From Symbiodinium natans (Eukaryota; Sar; Dinophyceae; Suessiales; Symbiodiniaceae), in contig CAJNDS010002324.1 in the NCBI GenBank assembly GCA_905221605.1, forward strand, positions 1,281,001-1,345,000: DNA of 64,000 bases. The letters are read 5' to 3'. A program made the translations under genes and the position numbers. Below are positions 60,324 through 64,000 of this stretch, in pieces. The first letter of the stretch is position 1; every line of letters starts with the position of its first letter. Below the pieces are notes generated by a model. It made no database searches. It saw only the letters and a list, made by a program, of their open reading frames with translations, and was not told the origin of the DNA.

Positions 60324-63300
60324 TCAGGACACCTTCTGGGCTCTCCAAAAACATGAGATTTGGGCACCAAAAACAGATGTCAGGAAACCTTCTGGGTTCT
60401 CCAAAACATGAGTTTTGGGCACCAAAAACAAATGGCAGGAAATCTTCTGGGCTCTCCAAAACCATGAGTTTTGGGCACCAAAAACAAATGTCAGGAAACC
60501 TTCTGGGCTCTCCAAAAACATGACTATTGGGCACCAAAAACAAATGTCAGGAAACCTTCTGGGCTCTCCAAAAAAATGAGTTTTGGGCACCAAAAACAAA
60601 TGTCAGGAAGCCTTCTGGGCTCTCCGAAACATGAGTTTTGGGCACCAAAAGCAAATGTCAGGAAACCTTTTGGGCTCTCCAAAAATATGAGTTCTGGGCA
60701 CCAAAAACAAATGTCAGGAAACCTTCTGGGCTATCCAAAAACATGAATTTTGGAAAATGTCCAAAAACATGAGTTTTGGGCACCAAAAACAAATGTCAGG
60801 AAACCTTCTGGGCTCTCCAAAAACGTGAGTTTTGGGCGCCAACAACAAATGTCAGGAAACCTTCTGGACTCTCCAAAAACATGAGTTGTGGGCACCAAAA
60901 ACAAATGTCAGGAAACCTTCTGGGCTCTCCAAAAACAAGAAATTTGGGCACCAAAAACAACACCAACAACAAATGTCAGGAAACCTTCTGTGCTCTTCAA
61001 AAATAAGAAAGTTGGGCACCAAAAACAAATGTCAGCAAACCTTTTGGGCTCTCTACAAACATGAGTTTTGGGCACCAAAAAAAAGTCAGGCAACTTTCTG
61101 GACTCTCCAAAAACATAAGTTTCGGGCAGCACGAACAAATGTCAGGAAACCTTCTGGGCTCTCCAAAAACATGAGTTGTGGGCACCAAAAGGAAATGTCA
61201 GGAAACCTTTTGGGCTCTCCAAAAACATGAATTCTGGGCACCAAAAAAAATAGGAAACCTTCTGGACTATCCAAAAACATGAGTTTTGGGCACCAAAAAC
61301 AAATGTCAGGAAACCTTCTACGCTCTCCAAAAACATGAGTTTTGGGCACCAAAAACAAATGTCAGGAAACCTTCTGGACTCTCCAAAAACGTGAGTTTTG
61401 GGCACCAACAGCAAATGTCAGGAAACCTTCTGGACAATCCAAAAACATGATTGTTGGGCACCAAAAACAAATGGCAGGAAACCTTCTGGACTCTCCAAAG
61501 AAAGGAGTTTCGGGCAGCAAAAACAAATGTCAGGAAACCTTCTGGGCTCTCCAAAAACATGAGTTTTGGGCACCAACAACAAATGTCAGGAAGCCTTCTG
61601 GGCTCTCCAAAAAAATGAGTTTTGGAAACCAAAAACAAATGTCAGGAAACCTTCTGGGCTCTCCAAAAACATGAGTTTTGGGCACCGAAAACAAATGTCA
61701 GGAAACCTTCTGGACTATCCAAAAACATGAGTTTGGGGCACCAAAAACAAATGTCAGGAAACCTTCTGGGCTCTCCAAAAACGTGAGTTTTGGGCACCAA
61801 AAACAAATGTCAGGAAACCTTCTGGACTCTCCAAAAACATGAGTTTTGGGCACCAAAAACAAATGTCAGGAAACCTTCTGGACTCTCCAAAAACATGAGA
61901 TTTGGGTACCAAAAACAAATGTCAGGAAATCTTCTGGGCTCTCCAAAAACATGAGTTTTGGGCACCAAAAACAAATGTCAGGAAACCTTCTGGACTCTCC
62001 AAAAACATGAGTTTTGGGTACCAAAAACAAATGTCAGGAAACCTTCTGGACTATCCAAAAACATGAGTTTTGGGCACCAAAAACAAATGGCAGGAAACCT
62101 TCTGGGCCTCCAAAAACATGAGTTTTGGGCACCAAAAACGAATGTCAGGAAATCTTGTGGGCTCTCCAAAAACATGAGTTGTGGGCACCAAAAGCAAATA
62201 TCAGGATACCTTCTGGGCTCTCCAAAAACATGAGTTCTGGGCACCAAAAACAAAATGTCAGGAAACCTTCTGGGCTCTCCAAAAACATGAGTTTTGGGCA
62301 CCAAAAACAAATGTCAGCAAACCTTCTGGGCTCTCCAAAAACATGAGTTTTGGGCACCAAACACAAATGTCAGCAAACCTTCTGGGCTCCCGAAAAACAT
62401 GAGTTTTGGGCACCAAAAACAAATGTCAGGAAACCTTCTGGGCTATCCAAAAACATGACTATTGGGCATCAAAAGCAAATGTCAGGAAACCATCTGGGCT
62501 CTCCAAAAACATGATTTCTGGGCACCAAAAACAAATGTCAGGAAACCTTCTGGGCTCTCCAAAAACATGAGTTTTGGGCACCAAGAACAAATGTCAGGAA
62601 ACCTTCTGGGCTCTCCAAAAACATGACTGTTGGGCACCAAAAACAAATGTCAGGAAACCTTCTGGGCTCTCCAAAAACGTGAGTTTGGGCACCAAAAGCA
62701 AATGTCAGGAAACCTTTTGGGCTCTCCAAAAACATGAATTCTGGGCACCAAAAAAAAATAGGAAACCTTCTGGACTATCCAAAAACATGAGTTTTGGGCA
62801 CCAAAAACAAATGTCAGGAAACCTTCTGGGCTCTCCAAAAACATGAATTTTGGGTACCAAAAACAAATGTCAGGAAACCTTCTGGACTCTCCAAAAACGT
62901 GAGTTTTCGGCACCAATAACAAATATCAGGAAACCTTCTGGGCTTTCCAAAAACATGAGGTTTGGGCACCAAAAACAAATGTCAGGAAACCTTCTGGGCT
63001 CTCGAAAAACATGAGTTTTGGGCACCAAAAACAAATGTCAGGAAACCTTCTGGGCTCTCCAAAAACATGAGTTTTGGGCACCAAAAGCAAATATCAGGAA
63101 ACCTTTTGGCTCTCCAAAACATGAATTTTGGGCACCAAAATCAAATGTCAGGAAACTTTCTGGGCTCTCCAAATGAGTTTTGGACACCAAAATCAAATGT
63201 CAGGAAACATTCTGGGCTCTCCAAAAACATGAGTTTTGGGCACCAACAACAAATGTCAGGAAACCTTCTGGGCTCTCCAGAAACGTGAGTTTTGGGCACC

Positions 63301-64000
63301 AAAAACAAAAATGTCAGGAAACCTTCTGGACTATCCAAACACATGAGTTTTGGGCACCAAAAACAAATGTCACGAAACCTTCTGGGCTCTCCAAAAATAT
63401 CAGTTTTGGGCACCAAAAACAAATGTCAGTAAACCTTCTGGGCTCTCCAAAAATATAACTGTTGGGCACCAAAAACAAATGTCAGGAAACCTTCTGGGCT
63501 CCCCAAAAACATGAGTTTGGGGCACCAAAAACAAATGTCAGGAAACCTTCTGGGCTCTCCAAATGAGTTTTGGACACCAAAAACAAATGTCAGGAAACCT
63601 TCTGGGCTCTCCAAAAACATGAGTTTTGGGCACCAAAAACAAATGTCAGGAAATCTTCTGGGCTCTCCAAAAATATGAATTTTTGGCACCAAAATCAAAT
63701 GTCAGGAAACCTTCTGGGTTCTCCAAAAATATGAGTTTTGGAGGCTAAAAATAAATATCAAGAAATCTTCTGGGCTATCCAAAAATATGAGTTTTGAGCG
63801 CCAAAAACAAATGTCAGGAAACCTTCTGGTCTCTCCAAAAACATGAGTTTTGGGCACCAAAAACAAATGTCAGGAAACCTTCTGGGCTCTCCAAGAACAT
63901 GAGTTTTGGGCACCAACAACAAATGTCAGGAAACCTTCTGGACTCTCCAAAACCGTGAGTTTGGGGCACCAAAAACAAATGTCAGGAAACCTTCTGCGCT
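60324..64000 (+). repeat. higher-order unit A-B-C, copy 3, cut by the window end
   Basis: A starts at 60324 and B at about 61978. The first monomers of C (a variant with AAACCGTGAGTTTGGGG near 63949) are visible before the end. Offsets to copy 2 are 6279 for A and 4642 for B. Confidence 0.7.

Larger units (their letters stand above)
16570..64000 (+). repeat. 56-bp tandem satellite array, about 850 monomers, runs off the window
   Basis: The monomer includes TTTTGGGCACCAAAA, then ACAAATGT, then CAGGAAACCTTCTGGGCTCT, then CCAAAAACATGAG, for a total of 56 bp. It is tiled head to tail without any interrupting gene to the window end. Copies differ by recurrent point variants (for example ACGTGAG, AATATGAG, ACAAGAAAT and ATGACTATT at the junction) and by a few short insertions or deletions. 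The consensus has very few stop codons, so many open frames arise on both strands in multiples of the monomer; none is considered coding. The first 500 bp or so are more diverged than the interior. Confidence 0.97.

Noticed and set aside
16570-64000. Hundreds of open frames on both strands of the satellite, with protein-like series of 72, 91, 110 and 147 residues
   Set aside because: Lengths step by about one monomer, all three phases are read in turn because 56 is not a multiple of 3, and the frames change with each point variant. They reflect the low stop content of the monomer, not genes.
16570-64000. CRISPR-like direct repeats
   Set aside because: There are no unique spacers; the units abut directly and the context is eukaryotic.

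Overview
The window looks like nuclear DNA of a eukaryotic protist, most likely a dinoflagellate of the Symbiodiniaceae type. Evidence: a Ty1/copia-type reverse transcriptase and RNase H; a block of (CCCTAAA)n telomere-type repeats; a strong eukaryotic start context (ACCATGG) instead of ribosome binding sites; a lysine/glycine-rich then tryptophan/serine-rich protein tail of a kind common in dinoflagellate proteins; long stretches without genes; and a huge satellite array. The assignment is an inference. No rRNA, tRNA or spliced-leader gene was recognised.

Layout. (1) 1-3877: 3' part of a copia-type retroelement, 5'-truncated by the window edge. Its pol frame is broken once near 2150. RT motifs, then a VDD box after an unusually long insertion, then a complete RNase H set are visible. 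(2) 4068-9048: three consecutive same-strand open frames that read best as one broken polyprotein. The first carries a Tpt1/KptA RNA 2'-phosphotransferase domain with all four expected catalytic residues. The second is an acidic, unrecognised middle part. The third carries an endonuclease/exonuclease/phosphatase (EEP) domain. The first two share a frame and are separated by a single TAG; the second and third are joined by a +1 shift. (3) 9049-15400: no recognisable gene; G-rich, C-rich and GT simple repeats and a degenerate interstitial telomeric block at about 13.82 kb. (4) 15.4-16.57 kb: a sharply AT-rich block. (5) 16570-64000 (window end): an uninterrupted satellite of a 56-bp monomer, roughly 850 copies, with nested higher-order repeats of about 3.1, 7.6-8.0 and 4.6-6.3 kb.

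The most unusual signal is a family of 26-nt hairpin cassettes. Nine near-complete copies lie in the coding frames of pol and of the three downstream ORFs, with a stem-only tenth in the 3' flank. Each has a 5-nt left flank (mostly GGnnG), a 6-bp stem, a 4-nt loop and a 5-nt right flank ending in or near ACC. Stem bases change together so that pairing is kept, and every copy has the same orientation. Two copies lie at the two frame transitions. Their presence in both pol and the Tpt1/EEP ORFs links the two halves of the first 9 kb, which may be one mobile element carrying RNA-processing domains.

The many open frames inside the satellite, on both strands, are by-products of a monomer with few stop codons and are not annotated as genes.
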